From: Sipunculus nudus
Lineage: Eukaryota > Annelida > Sipuncula > Golfingiida > Sipunculidae
Assembly: GCA_026874595.1 (NCBI GenBank)
Contig: CM049315.1
Location: 60,386,889 to 60,450,888 of the forward strand
Length of the DNA stretch: 64,000 bases
Direction: 5' to 3'
The translations under genes and the position numbers were made by a program. The number at the start of each line of letters is the position of its first letter. Position 1 is the first letter of the stretch. Under the pieces are notes generated by a model. That model made no database searches, had not been told where the DNA came from, and saw nothing but the letters and a program-made list of their open reading frames with translations. Below, piece by piece: positions 46,853-60,715 of the stretch.

Positions 46853-48399
46853 TATATATATATATATATACATATAAAAACACCTTGCCTAACATCCTTG
46901 TTACGTTGGGCAATAGCGTGGGCATCGTACACAAGGTGCTACTTAAAGAGTGTAGATAAAGGAAGAAGGTTGAAAGTAATGGGGGGGGGGGGGGGGGGGG
47001 GTTTCAATGTAAAATAAAAAATTATAACATGAGACCGGCCACGTCTCTGAGGCGCTTTGGGAACTCTGCCTACGTAAAGGTCCGGTTTCCGCGCAGATCA
47101 GTTCTCTCTGTGTCTGACGTACGGAATTCCCGGACATTCCAGACCGTTATTGCTTTACTTTTGAGTTAAGTTCAACTACGATAGATTTATGCTGAAATCG
47201 CTGATATTTTTGCCTAAAAATAAGAAAATAGCAGATATTAAAATGTTATTAATTATAAAACAACTCGGATATATATGAAAAAGGAAACTGAGAGGTGGAG
47301 TAAATTTCCCGCCTAGACTGGAGGTGCCAGTAAGGTGTTTGGTTAATGGGTCCTGCGTGATGCCTCTGATAGGTCTGACGTGTGACAAATGGCACTTTTA
47401 TCTTACACCGAGTGACCTGACTTAGAGGGCACAAAAAAGTATATATGAGGACGAAGCGCTTGAGAATGCGACAGGTAGTAGTGTATCCAAATAAGGCATA
47501 CGGGTTATATCACTTTTCATTGTTGAGGACTAAAGGCCTAAGCCTACATATCTGTACCTGGGCAGGCCGTGCGTGTTCGTACTCGTTAAACATTTCTGAA
47601 TGGACCTTCGCTGTCATTTAGGTCTATATAAATTTTCTCGGACCGCCTTTGCGTGGAAGGTTAACTGTACCGAGCTATATGCACTAACTTTCTTTTTTAT
47701 ACATTTCCAGTACACCTGTTAACCGTTATGTGGCATGCGGATTTTTTTGGAATAACACGTGATTTACATGGTTTTTTTTTTAGACATCTGATGGTTTTAA
47801 TCTTTGACATCTAGACAATTTAAGCCAGGCATCGGAACGCCCCATAACGCCACCTCCATCACATAACCTTCTTACCACACACACACACACACATGCAGAA
47901 AAAAACATTGATGACAGAAGTGCAATATTTAAAAATCATGTTAAAAAATTAAAAAAAAGGATTTTTTTTATGACTCATTTTATTCAGTTCCCTATCACCA
48001 GCTTCTAATATCAGTAAAAAAAGGGATATAAAAGGCTGGATACAGTTTTCATAAAGCTTATCATGATGACATTCAAGTGATCTCTGTAACATCTGTTCCT
48101 CATATATTATATATACGCTCTATTAATATGGCCCAGTGTTTTCCAACACAGTTGCAGGAGATAATATATACACGTTTTAGTTGTATCTCCGGTTGTTTTA
48201 CATTTGGTGCATGGTTCAGCATCCAGTCACAGGCTGACATAACTTATCTACATATTATTGTTAACCTAAAATATAAAACGCGAATCCGGATATGTTTACA
48301 AAAAAATGTAAATCAATGAAATTGTTTGTGTCAATACAATTTGTATATATTTCCCAAGCCAATCGGAATCCCGTGCTTCCATGTTCGTCGAGGATGTAA

Positions 48400-48492
<93 letters not shown>

Positions 48493-48918
48493 CGGATTGC
48501 CTTCCAACCTCATACCATAAACGCGTTAATCAGAAAAATCACTCACAGCTATATATATGGGCGTGGTCACGCGATTTGACATTCCTCACAGTCATATTCA
48601 CTCTATCCTAGTCTTGGTACAGGAGAAACAATTCTAGCATTCCATCGCCTCTCAGATGCTGATCTCTGGAGCCAACACCGCTCAGCAGCTTGTCTGGCTC
48701 ATCAGCTCACCGTGAGTCATTAAGCTATATAGTATACTGATCTCAACATCATCACCATCCCGTCACCACCTTTATCATCAACACCAACAATCATGCAGAA
48801 TACTCACAAATAAGCACTTTAGAAATAAATCCCAGATTTCTCTATTTAGTTTATCCATTACTGCGCTGACAGCACTAAGTTGAAAAAGATATGTTTTAAG
48901 TTCAGTATCCAGTTTAAA

Positions 48919-48973
<55 letters not shown>

Positions 48974-49530
48974 AGGGTGTGTATGTGTGTGTACACTCTT
49001 TCTTGATCCGGTTGACACAAATTTATTACAGACATATTGCCCTCTTTATCATAACTTCTTTATAATTACCTATTTTTTGCGCTGCCTCTGTAAATTGTCT
49101 GTCGTCCATCGTCTGTCTGTTTACAAATTTTCTCGGCACTGGATTCGCATGAAATATCGTATATATATGTATATGTTGACTTGGGAGCACAGGAAACTAA
49201 TTTTACTTACGTTTTTTGTCATTTGATTTTTATGGTTTTTTGGGGATCTTTTAAAAATTGTTTTCGTGTGAGCAATGCGGCTTTTTTTTATGCGGTCATG
49301 ATTTGAATACAATGATTAGAATGTAATGATTTCCATCATTCTGCATATATTCCTTGCATCTCCTTAGAAAACTGTAATTAGGTCACTGCGACCTATATTC
49401 TCCACGTTATTGGTCTTGTTGACCCACCCTTGATATAATTAAAAATTTGATTAAAAAGCTCCAGTATATCAATACTTGATGCATGAATCTTGCTTAGCAT
49501 ATTGATCATGACTTGATTTATCAGTACCTC
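46410..49530. other. Gene-free region with (TA)n and poly-G tracts
   Basis: No supported gene. Contains (TA)n at about 46815-46870, a run of 21 G at 46981-47001, (TA)n of about 86 bases at 48403-48490 and a TA/GT compound repeat at 48920-48972. ORFs here read through dinucleotide repeats (Tyr-Ile runs) and are not genes. Confidence 0.65.
48403..48490. repeat. Long (TA)n microsatellite
   Basis: About 43 uninterrupted TA dinucleotides, the longest simple repeat in the window. Confidence 0.95.
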
Positions 49531-49920
49531 AAGGTGGCGCCACCTGTATTTTTTTTCTATTTTCACGCATTTTTCTTTTCGTTTTGAAGACGACCAATTT
49601 GCAGCAATGGTGTTAGTTTCTCACCTCTGGTATCATATGTGCTCATTGATCATTATTTGTTTCAATAGTTGCTGAAAACTTGTGGCGCCACCTGTATTTT
49701 TATATTTTTAAAAATAATTTTATACCACCAATTGACAGCAATCTTATCAGTTTCTCGGCTGTGGTGTCATCTGGTGTGTTGTAACCTCATATGTTCATTG
49801 TTCGTTTTAATAGTTCCTGAAGACTAGTGGCGCCACCGGTATTCCTTATTTTGAATGTATATATTACCTGTGCTTTTAGACTGCCAAATTACGCCAGTTG
49901 TGCCAATTTCTCAAATATTG
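49530..49920 (+). repeat. Diverged tandem triplication of about 150 bp centred on 'ggcgccacc'
   Basis: 'gtggcgccacctgtattttt' and close variants recur at about 49534, 49683 and 49829. Each is followed by similar order: an 'accaattt/gcagcaat' segment, 'tttctc', then 'tgttca/ttgttt' and 'aatagttgctgaa'. The first copy contains the perfect 12-bp palindrome 'ggtggcgccacc'. Confidence 0.7.
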
Positions 49921-51112
49921 TGCTATTTGTGCTACAATGCACAAGTGGTAATCGTTGGACTTCTAATTTCTAACTTAAAGCCCAGGGGGGTCCTTGTCAG
50001 ATGAGGGCCAGGGCCCATCACTTGCTTCAGAACCCATTGATAATGACATTGGTGTAATGAAGTAAACCGGAACGCATATCTGTAAATGCAGACACAATTC
50101 ACATAGCTAATATAGGTTTGCCTTAAATTTTGGACATATGCTTATCTTGGTAAACGTTTGGCATATTTTTCAATCTTAGAGCCATTTACATGTATTACCA
50201 GCTTTTAAGTACATTTTCAATATTTTGTAATTTGTAGCAATGAAAGTGTATTCCAGACATGATATATCATAATAGTAACATATGTGCATCATCCTCACAT
50301 ATATTCCTGTCGCTATGCAAACCATGAACGAATTTGGCAAAAAAACTCTTCAGAAATGTTGCAGACACAGCGGGAATAAACTAATGTTTGCCACTTTTAT
50401 TCACTGCATGGCTGACCAGGAGTTTCATTTGGATCCTCTAATCAATTCATTTTCTTCTACTCCCTTGCTCTTTTTGTTTTTCTTGATACCTTTATTGTTT
50501 TAAATGGACCTGACCATATTTTCTAGTTCAAATGTGATGAAAAGTAAATTGGAAAAAATTGCGTATACTTATAATATAAACAATATTTAAAAACTAAACA
50601 AAGTGTGTATAGAAAATGATGACAATATATTAAATATAAACAAAATATGTAAAGGAATTGATGACATACCTTTCATTAGATAAACAATATGTGTTAGTCC
50701 TTCAAAGTAGTTGAATATGTTTATAATCTTAAGCTCTCAAATAAAATTATATTTCCAGGTATGTACTTTATTTGTAAAAGTGAGTCATATGGTCATATCT
50801 GTAGTACCACCAATATTTCCATGATTGTAGGAAGGCTTTTGTCTCATATCAGCACGGTAATGAAAATGTGTTCAACACTGCAAATTTTGCAATTGAGATG
50901 ACATGTTCAGAGTTCATGGAATTCCCTGCAGGAATAATTATACTAACAGTTTAAACTAGAAATACATATTTAATCTTAAATACATAATTTTTCTGTTGTA
51001 TATAAATCCTATCTCAGTGACAATTAACAGTATTTATTGATTTACAATTTGAATCTACCCTTCGTCATTTACACGCAGCTAAGATATCAAGTAAATATTA
51101 GAATAAATTTAA
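49921..51112. other. AT-rich sequence, nothing recognised
   Basis: No coding signal, RNA gene or tandem repeat that I can support. Confidence 0.6.
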
Positions 51113-51765
51113 GTAGACGGAGATAATGAGATGTGATGACTTTCAGGGCATCAGCGTGGACTGAGACAATGAGGTGTGATGACTTCCAGGACATCAGCGT
51201 GGACTGAGACAATGAGGTGTGATGACTTCCAGGACATTAGCGTAGACGGAGACAATGAGATGTGATGACTTCCAGGGCATCAGCTTGGACTGAGACAATG
51301 AGGTGTGATGACTTCCAGGACATTAGCGTGGACTGAGATAATGAGATGTGATGACTTCCAGGGCATCAGCGTGGACTGAGACAATGAGATGTGATTACGT
51401 CCAGGGCATCAGCGTGGACAGAGACAATGAGATGTGATGACTTCCAGGGCATTAGCGTAGAAGGAGACAATGAGATGTGATGACTTCCAGGGCATCAGCG
51501 TAGACGGAGACAATGAGATGTGATGAATTCCAGGTCATCAGCGTAGACAAAGACAATGAGATGTGATGACATCCAGGTCATCAGCGTAGAAGGAGACAAT
51601 GAGATGTTATGACTCCCAGGGCATCAGCGTAGAATGAGACAATGAGATGTGATGACTTCCAGGTCATCAACGTAGACGGAGACAATGAGATGTGATGACT
51701 TCCAGGTCATCAGCGTAGACATAGACAATGAGATGTGATGACTTCCAGGGCATCAGCGTAGTCTC
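51113..51765 (+). repeat. 43-bp minisatellite, about 15 units
   Basis: The unit is 'gtagacggagacaatgagat', then 'gtgatgacttccagggcatc', then 'agc'. Variants include 'gtggactgag' in the first third of the array and 'gtagac(g/a)(g/a)ag' in the rest. No stop-free frame of interest. Confidence 0.93.
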
Positions 51766-53070
51766 CTGAACGTCTTGTCAATCTATTGGCTTTATCATGT
51801 CTGAAAAGGATCCCATATCCCGAAACTTCATCATACACTCACATCCTTCATGCCGTAAGTTTGAAGTTAACTACAGAATCTGCCATGTATTATAGGCCCT
51901 ACCGATGACACTGATTGGAGATCAGCTAGGTTTAACCTCATGTACAAGGGACAAGGATCAAAAGAAAACATTTCTATCTGTAGACCTATATCTCTTATTC
52001 CGCATATTGACAAAACAAATGACATTTGCAATAGCAGTGTGCCCATATAAGTTACATAAAATTGCAGACAATTTGCTTCACCTAAGGAACTGATGCTAAA
52101 TTTTTGCTTGCTCCTTCGAAATGAAGAAATATTTTGACACCATTAACCATGGAAAGAACATTACGGCTGCTGTTATATAATATTTATATATAAGGAATTA
52201 TCTCTAAGGTAGGCACATATAATGAAAGACGCTAACAAATTATCCTCGCTGTATCCAACCAACATTTTATATACCACAAGGTTCTATTAAATGTCATTGC
52301 ATATTGGAAACATTTGCCTATGTCAATACTGCCTTTTTAATGATATACCGTTATTTATTTTACAAGTGGTGATCCTTACAGAGTAAGGTATGTACCTCTG
52401 CATGTACACTCTTCACGCTATAATCCTTACAGCCTTTCTACTAATTCATTTCATTATACTTCCTTCGGGGAGCATTTGCTGCAGACAGCCACCAGGCGCT
52501 GGCAAAGGGATAAAAATGTCTCGAGAAGTGGGAATGAACATATTATCTCATTTTTCACCACAGGCATGACCATCCTAAACTTGCTTGGCACGGCGCTAAG
52601 ATACACTGCTCCTCTGGTGGTAATCGACGACTAATTGCTCCCATGCATGCAGTGGCTGAATAAAATGAATTAGGAGGAATGCAATGGGAACACTGTGAAA
52701 GGAGTATACTCTTTAAAAAAATCTGCCAATAAACACTAAAACAATCACAATATTCTCCTCAGATTTGTTATACAGAGCCTAAACGCTTTTGACCATATTG
52801 CATTAATTTTGCCATCCAGTTATGCTCTTCATCTAGGGAGTATACACTGCAGTCGCATTGATTGGCCAGATTCTTGGCCCTGTGCCAGAACCGGTGTAAT
52901 CAGACCAACGAGAGCGGTCGAGCACATTCAACAATTAGGAGCTAAATGCGATACCACGCAAGCCCTTGTGGTGGAACCCAGAGAATCTTGCTATACCAAG
53001 CAGCGGTTAAAATAAAGGAGATCTGAGACGATTGCAGTTAAAAATCACTGCGTAAAATGAGTACCAAACA
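51766..53070. other. Gene-free sequence
   Basis: I see no gene or repeat here. Short ORFs (for example 52809-53015) have no recognisable character. Confidence 0.55.
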
Positions 53071-53077
53071 GCGTTAG

Positions 53078-53815
53078 GCCAAAAAAAAAAAAAAAAAAAG
53101 GTATGGTTGTCAGGCATTTTTTTTTCAGAAATAAGTGCGGGCGGGCGGTATTTTATTTTTGACCTTTTTTGAAAATTTTGATAAAAATGTCATATGATCA
53201 GGGGAAAGCATAAAAATAACAAATTTTTCGCTAAACAGGTAAATTACTACATAAGTTTTATTATTTATCTTCTTGAAAGATAAAAATCAAATAAAAAATT
53301 TTGATGCGGGGGTTTAAAATAGACGCGGGCGGTGCCTGAGAACCATCCCTTTTATTTTTTGGGCCTTATTCCCGTCTAACAATATTACGTTCTTTGGGTT
53401 TGTGCTCAGTGAATGTACTTAACATGAGCATATCACGTAGATCATGTACATGTACAAAGAAAGATCCTCCTAAATTGTCAAAACATTCTTCGAGACCACA
53501 GGCACGCCACATGGACTTATTGAATGTGAATGACCTACTTTTTCCGGTCACTAATTTCAATATTCCCGTAACCATTCTAATCCCCCGCCCCCCGATGTTG
53601 AGTTTCGCCACCGTGTTTAAAAAAAAGAGACTGAAGCAGAAGCGCATTGGCAAAGTCATTGAGACAGATGGCATTCGTGCCTTTTTTTCTCTGGAGTACT
53701 TAATGCTTGATCTTACGTTCTTGTGGTTAGGGCAGGTATTTAAATTACTGGAAGGTAAATACAGGTCTTTCATTGGCCATGCATGCATGTCGAGTGCCTG
53801 TGTTCAGAAATAATA
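53078..53815. other. Possible ORF-bearing repeat: 140-codon ORFs on both strands next to a poly-A run
   Basis: An A-run (53080-53098) is followed by AT-rich sequence with 'gcgggcgg' motifs (about 53139 and 53322). Then 53366-53813 is open for about 140 codons on both strands. The minus frame has 'SMWRACGLEECFDNLGGSF' and the plus frame 'KKKRLKQKRIGKVIETDG'. I recognise neither. The base composition is higher in GC than the neighbours. It may be a fragment of an unclassified transposon or a processed copy. Confidence 0.3.
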
Positions 53816-55184
53816 CGTACATCGACTGACTCTTTGAGAAATTGCTCTTAATTTCCTTAACGTTTTAAGAAAATTATCGGGTAATCAGTTTAAACCCGTC
53901 TTTGTGCCTTTTCTGATACCTTAAATGTCATATTTTACAATAGATATAATATAATCATAGTATTAATTGACTGAGACTGAAAGTCAGGGATATATAGCTG
54001 AAACATTATTTTCACGAATCTATATAAAAATTGATAAGTGCATAGATACGGAAGAGAGGACGAAGTCCATTTGAAGGGGTCATGGCCTTTACTAGAAGAG
54101 TGATTTTGACCTTGAATAAGTCAATTTCGGTGAAAATCACACACAATCGAGACTGGCTTAGTCGATGCAGTAATTTATACTTAATTCATCCCATGCACTG
54201 ACAGAGCTACCAAACTTGCTCTCACTGTCGCAACGCTTAGAAAAGGTACTGCCACCTCGCGGCAAATATATAAAATTTCATCGACTGGTATAGTCCGGTA
54301 GATTTTCGACAGTGTGCGCCACAGTACGCAGAACTTAGGTCTTTTACAGTGATGTCAGCAGTTATTGGTGGTCTTTTCCATGAGTTTACCCTAAACCAAC
54401 GTCTTAAAATTATTAGGTCCTCCCATTTTTTGAGTCCGATGGCCATTCAGTGAGGGTTTCACCAATATAACCCCCAAGTTTACACACTGCCCACTTTTAA
54501 ACAATCTCACCGTAACGAGTGGTTGGCCTGGTATGTGTTATACAATTACCACCTATCAGCCCATCGCTATTTAAGGTTGGTCTCTTTAAACAGATGTAAC
54601 ACAATTCTGGCACAGAAATCTTAATCAGAATGGCTTCTTGTGAAGTGTTCAAGTGTACGCGTGAGGATGTTCTCTCATGGTCACTTTGTAAGCAGTCAAA
54701 ATGTTATAAATATACCCGCTGGCTGAAACAATTGTAGCGCTGCCAGGGCAATGGTATTTATGTTTGTTACTATAACATGCGTTAAATAAAAAGTGATTCC
54801 ATGTACCGATCGACGTAACTCATATCAGTGCCAGCTCTTATCACAAAAATATGCCGGTTGGATAGCCGTAAATTAGCTATATCATTTGCCGTGAGGAGGC
54901 AATACCTGTTCTAAGCGTTGTGTCTCATTAAGATGTAGATTGATGGCTCTTTCAGCGGGAGGAATCTAAACAGCTGCATCGACTTGGCCAGTCTTAAACG
55001 ATCATGACGATTCGCGTGTTGGCAGAGGCTTAGGGAGTTCATGAGCTGGATCAGGGGAGTGGGTGGCTGTCAACTTGGTTTGACTCGAGACGCAGTCATT
55101 GTTATATGGAATTCGGAACTTTGGCTGACATGAATCATGATCGGGGTCTGGTCAAAACTAGATCTCGATCATGATTTAGTCAGG

Positions 55185-55253
<69 letters not shown>

Positions 55254-57200
55254 ACATATAAACTAGCGCTTCTCTTATGTGGCACGTCAACATCTAAAGT
55301 AACTTTTTGAAGGCCAGGAATCCAAAGATAATGAAAACGGAAACACTTTATAAACTTCTCTGATGGTAAAGTCTTGTTATCAATTTAGTCTTTTCAGTAT
55401 CATCTTGAGCCTTGGATATATAGTACAGTGCTTCCTGATATGTATGAAAAAACTGCAACAATCTAATTTGATAAATCTAAACATCAGAAATTTTAAGACA
55501 TGAATGATTTTTATTAGGTTTGTAAGCCAAGTTTGCAAGACAGTTCTAAAGTAATGGTCAATATGAATGGCGATTGATTGAGACTGATGCAGGTGAAAGA
55601 AATACTGTAATATCCATAGTTTAAGGACGATTTCACCCAGCTGGATATTGGAGAGAGAGAATGCCTCTTCTTAAGTCTTCACAACATATTTTTGTAGAAA
55701 ACCTTGCTCTAACCTTACAGTTAGAAACAATGGGAAAGAAAGAACTACACTAAATTGTATCACATATCATTCGGTCAGAGTTGAGAAATATTTTTTTTTT
55801 AAATTTTCAATAAAAAAGATTAATTAGTGAAATTTTCAACTCAAGGTAAAACATGACAGATGACACTATTTTTTGTGGTTTATGTAGTTTGTTAATAATT
55901 CTTTAATATTTCTGATTCTTTTGTTTGTAGAACAAAGACTATATTTATTGTCCCCTAATTTTATTACTAAACAATATAACTCCATCAACTCGTGTATCTG
56001 GTCAGGATATCTGAGAACTGGCGGCACGCCACGTTGTAAGATAACCAGTAAACCCATCGCTTAGGATCTTATCTCCTGTATATAACTGATTCAAACGAGA
56101 CACTAAATTTTGTAACCTTCAGTGAAATTCTGAAGGATTGATTTGGCCATATCTTTGCATGTGGTTCGTGATTCCTAATTCATGCTTGCAAAATAGTATT
56201 TATCATTTTTGAATTATAATGCTGGTTATATGCGCTCAGTGATCTGTTTCCTTGCAAAGGATGTAAGTATGTCCAGGAAGATTTGCAAAGAAATCCCTTT
56301 TTTTGCCCTTTTAAAAGGCCTCAAGGAAGCTTAAAAAGGACCAGCCACGAAACTTAGTCCGAGTGAAAGTCGTCGGAGCTAAAAGAAATAAGACCTGTTT
56401 TCCAGAAAGAATCATTCATTTGTTGCCTTACAGTTAATACATCTTCTTTTATCTTATTAATGATTTTACCTGAGACGATTCTGGGAATAGATGAGAGTTT
56501 GTGATGTAAATTAGCAGAAGAAAGGATCTCCTATAACACCCTACCTAGTTGCTAAATGAAATGTGAATGAAATTAACAGTTGTATAACATTAATCTATAT
56601 TATTACTTGATTTATTTATCACCCTCTTCAATAAGTCTTAATCTTTCAGATTGTATTATGATCCCAGCTGTAGAGAAGGGTCAGTAAACAGGTCATCTGG
56701 CTACCATGGCTTAAGCCTTTTACACAAATACTATAAAATCAAGAAAACAGTTGATAATATAAAACAAGGAGTTAATGGTTAAAGCTAAACATAAAGATAA
56801 ACTTTGCTCTCCTCTGGGTTTTGCAGTTTTTTTAAAAACAAAGCCTATAGCCTGAAATCCGTTTCTATTCTAAATGCTTAGTTAAGACTATTTACAAATT
56901 TGGTGTTTGAGATTTTAAATATAATAAATAAGCCTAACGAAAGTAAAATATAAAAATAAGATTTTGCTTGAATGGAATAAAAACACTAAAAATTTTCTGT
57001 ACTGTCGGAAACAATAAAAATTATTTCAAAATGCTAACGTATACTTAAAATCAAAGCATATTTTATGACTTTTCAAGAACAATTTGAAGATTAAAATGAT
57101 ATGACGCTTTAACTTTTACAAGACATTTAATTAGACTTTCATTGGAAAGTGGTAAAAAAACTAAAACCAGAAAGGTGAGTTAATCATATTTATTTTTAAA
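53816..57200. other. Gene-free sequence with a (TA)n tract
   Basis: Contains (TA)n at 55188-55250. Nothing else that I can support. Confidence 0.6.
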
Positions 57201-57210
57201 ATAAATCAAA

Positions 57211-58621
57211 ATGTCCTTGCTGTCCTATCAAGACCAATTAACAGAGATACGCCTGTGCAAGTCGTTCAGCTCTTTCTTCATCTGTAAGTGCTTCATTGAC
57301 CACACATCTATATTAGTCAGGAGAGAATGTGGAGGGTTCTGCCCTTTGACTACTCACTGCTTTTACTCACAGCCTCCTCGGACGTGTGGAGGATCGAGGT
57401 AATTACATGTAATTTATTAAGTTTATGTTGACAATTAATAATGTCACCGGATTCACCTTCGCACAAGTGAATGACCTAATAGTTCCCTCATTTCCACAAA
57501 AAAAAGATAATTTCAGGTTTTCCAACTACGATGCTACCTTAAAAAAAGACGTGTACATCCCTTATGTGCATATTTTAAATTAGAACTCGCAATGTTTTAA
57601 GTTATAGATCCTAGATGTTTTGACACTTACCATTACTTTATTTTCTGTCCATCAAATTTAGATTAATTTTGTAATATAACGACTTATTTTATAACCTTTT
57701 TTTCGCAATGTTACAGTAAAACCTGTCCTTGCCGTGAGCGTGGAAAAGGATGCTGCCGGCTTCAATAATGAAGCAAAGGTATATAAACGTATTAAAAATT
57801 TTTAAATTAAATAAAGAGAAGCTTATATGCACTTTATTTTGGCTATAAACGGGAAATGTTATTGTCATGATATATAGGTTTAAGACTTACTTCTACAAAA
57901 TTTCATTACAACTGTAAATTTCCATACTTATTTTCATTTTTAAAATTTAAATAAAAATTCAGGGTTTAAGTAAATTATTTAAATTTAAACTGGATTTTAA
58001 TCAAATTGAGAAAAATAAAAATGAATCCCCCATACCGTTTCAGTGGAATAGAATAACCAAAAAGCTAAATAATACGCAATGATAAACGTTATTCCATATT
58101 AATTTAATCCAGTATGTTAATTAAAAATTTAAACTGAGCTTTGGGACAGAATTGACAAAATTGTTCGACTGAGTTGATCACTCTGATGACGAGGACTAAC
58201 TTTGCCTGTTAATACCCAAAGTAACAGTTAGGTTTTAAAATTATATGTATTTTTATATTTATATTTTTATTCATTTTAAAAAACATATTGAAACTAAAAA
58301 CCAACATTTGTAACTTCATATCAGTCGAATTGAAGAAAACACAAACAAAAAATCCCGATGCGTTGATATGGAACGATATATCAATGTTTTATTCGGCCGG
58401 AAAAGGTGATGTATACCTTAATTATAAATAAAAAATATTTATTTTTGTAAATTACTTTAAGCGGCTCAAAATTGTGAACTTCAAACCACAGGCCTCTGCC
58501 TTGATTTATCTTGTGGACGGAGCATATACAACGGTCTGCGCAGCACTTGTTCTATATACTCTTGACCTTGTGTGCTGGTTGCCTGTCCTAGTGACCGGAC
58601 CACTGGTTACTCACGCGATTT
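57211..58621 (+). other. Candidate exons of an unrecognised plus-strand gene (weak)
   Basis: Three segments look like exons. 57211-57280 is ATG-led and ends 'atct|gtaagt'. 57717-57778 has acceptor 'tgttacag' and donor 'gcaaag|gtatat' and reads 'KPVLAVSVEKDAAGFNNEA' if entered in phase 1. 58490-58621 has acceptor 'aaaccacag' and reads 'ASALIYLVDGAYTTVCAAL' to a TGA, mostly hydrophobic. The second and third join in phase, but the first cannot be joined to them without an unseen exon. No family is recognised; these may be chance. Confidence 0.25.
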
Positions 58622-58669
58622 GATTAAAAAATTATTTCCATCAAGACCCGGACATGTTTGAAAACTAAG

Positions 58670-58930
58670 AGCTTGGCCTTGATCTTCAAGACCAAATCAG
58701 CAGAAACAGTGGATTGTTGTGAACACAATAACCTTTGAAGTACTGCATATATTTCTTTAAATTTGACACACAATTTTTTCCTTATCAAGATCACGGAGAG
58801 TTTGACATCTTGCGATCTTAACCTTGGTCTTTGAGGTCAAATGAACAAAAATGTAGGATTTTTGTGAACCCCATAACCTTTAAAGTTATGCATACTTTAA
58901 AATCAATTTTGAAAGACATATTGTTTCAGC
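58670..58930 (+). repeat. Diverged tandem duplication of about 140 bp
   Basis: Two blocks share 'aaccttgaagt/aaagtt', 'tgtgaac.c.ataacctttaa' and 'aaattt/aattttgaaagaca' in the same order (about 58673-58785 and 58815-58930). Confidence 0.55.
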
Positions 58931-59594
58931 CAATTTTGCTGTGTAATGTGATATAAGGTTTTGTAAAATATTTGAACAGATATGTGTAATGAAAAAATTC
59001 TGTGGAATAAAAGGTAAAAACTTCAATTATGATTTAATTAAAATGATATTTTAATAAGTGGACCGGTTCACCTTCTGGGCTGGACAGTCTACAGTTGGAA
59101 CTCTGGTGACATCGGTATTACGTCATTCACGGATGTATTACCATTTTCACCGTCAAGGATATGATCATCGCGGATCACTCCTTTGTAATGCTACCAGGAT
59201 CTCATCAAACGCTTCCAGTATTCACACACAAGTGTTGGCTTCAATTACGTTTATTATTACTATAATTAATATGTCTACTTGACCCCGGGTGACCCGTCCG
59301 ACTTTGAGAGAGGAGTCAACGTTAGTAAATACTTTTCTTTTTGTCCACCAGATGTCGCTCTACCATCTTCGACGATAAATGTAAATTCAGTTCAAACCGT
59401 GAATGCGTTCAATTACAGAGCTCCAAACGACCGCCACGCACAGTCACGTGACCAGGCTCCTATAGCTTCACCCATACAAGTGCTAAATTGTAAAAAATTC
59501 AATTAAAATAACATTTTAAAATTACAAACCGAATAGTTGGGTAGAAACAGATTTAAATAACCGAGGATAAGACTATTTACGACATATATATATA

Positions 59595-60145
59595 TATATA
59601 TACCATGAGGCCTACATGAAGGTCAAAACAACAGCGATAATGTCCTCGGATACCATAGGGTCTACATGAAGGTCAACACAACAGCAACAATGTCCTCGGA
59701 TACCATAGGGTCTACATGAAGGTCAACACACAGCGACAATGTCCTCGGAAACCGAAGGTCAAAACAACAGCGATAATGTCCTCGGATACCATAGGGTCTA
59801 CATGAAGGTCAACACAACAGCGACAATGTCCTCGGATACCATAGAGTCTTAATGAAGGTCAACACTGCAGCGATTATGTCCTCGGATACCATGAGGTCTA
59901 CATGAAGGTCAACATAACAGCGATAATGTCTTCTGGTACCATAGGGTCTACATGAAGGTCAACACTACAGCGATAATTTCCTCGGACACCATGGGGTCTA
60001 CATGAAGGTCAACAAAGAAGGAAATATATTATTCTGGGATACTGTATGAAAGGGCCTCTATGAAACGGCAGGGATAATGTCCTAGGATACTAATATGACT
60101 TCCTATGAAACAGCAGGAATAATGTCCTAGGATACTAATTTGACT
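59595..60145 (+). repeat. 50-bp tandem array with a related second array
   Basis: To about 60010 the unit is 'gataccatagggtctacatg', then 'aaggtcaacacaacagcgac', then 'aatgtcctcg' (50 bp, about eight units, one shortened near 59750). From 60040 a related unit containing 'tatgaaac(g/a)gcagg(g/a)ataatg' and 'tcctaggatac' is repeated about twice. Confidence 0.88.
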
Positions 60146-60663
60146 GTTTCTCAAGAAGCAGATAGATGCAGCAATACACGAAATTTAAAAACAAAGGTCC
60201 TAATGATAACTCATTAACACAGCCGTTTGCTATTTGGCGCATTTTAAGTAGAATATCTATACTAAACAGGTTTTCTTCCTTTTGTATACTTTAAAAGAAA
60301 GTATATAGCATTGCAGTATACTAAAAATGGAAAATTAATTGAATAACTGGTCTTCAATTGAAAAATAGAGATAAACTGGGTGAAGAAACGAAGTCTGTAG
60401 AGGTTAAATTTCCATCTTATGTACCATCAGTCCTCGCAGAAGTGGCATGCTCTTATTTGTTGCCATAAAAAGAGTGAAATAAAACTTCTTTTGGATACAG
60501 TTAGAATTTAGGAATAATCGATCGAAACATGTGCACTTTTCGAACATTAAGTGAGGTTTAAATATTTGAAACTCTGAGGGTTCAATATTAAAAATAAACC
60601 GATATTGAATAAAACTATTCTAACTAGCCAGGTATTTACACTCTCACTGAGTTACAGACTCTC

Positions 60664-60715
<52 letters not shown>

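Noticed and set aside
48326-48611. ORFs with long Tyr-Ile runs (also at 31179-31640, 46719-46934, 48778-49065)
   Set aside because: They read through (TA)n microsatellites, which are open in every frame.
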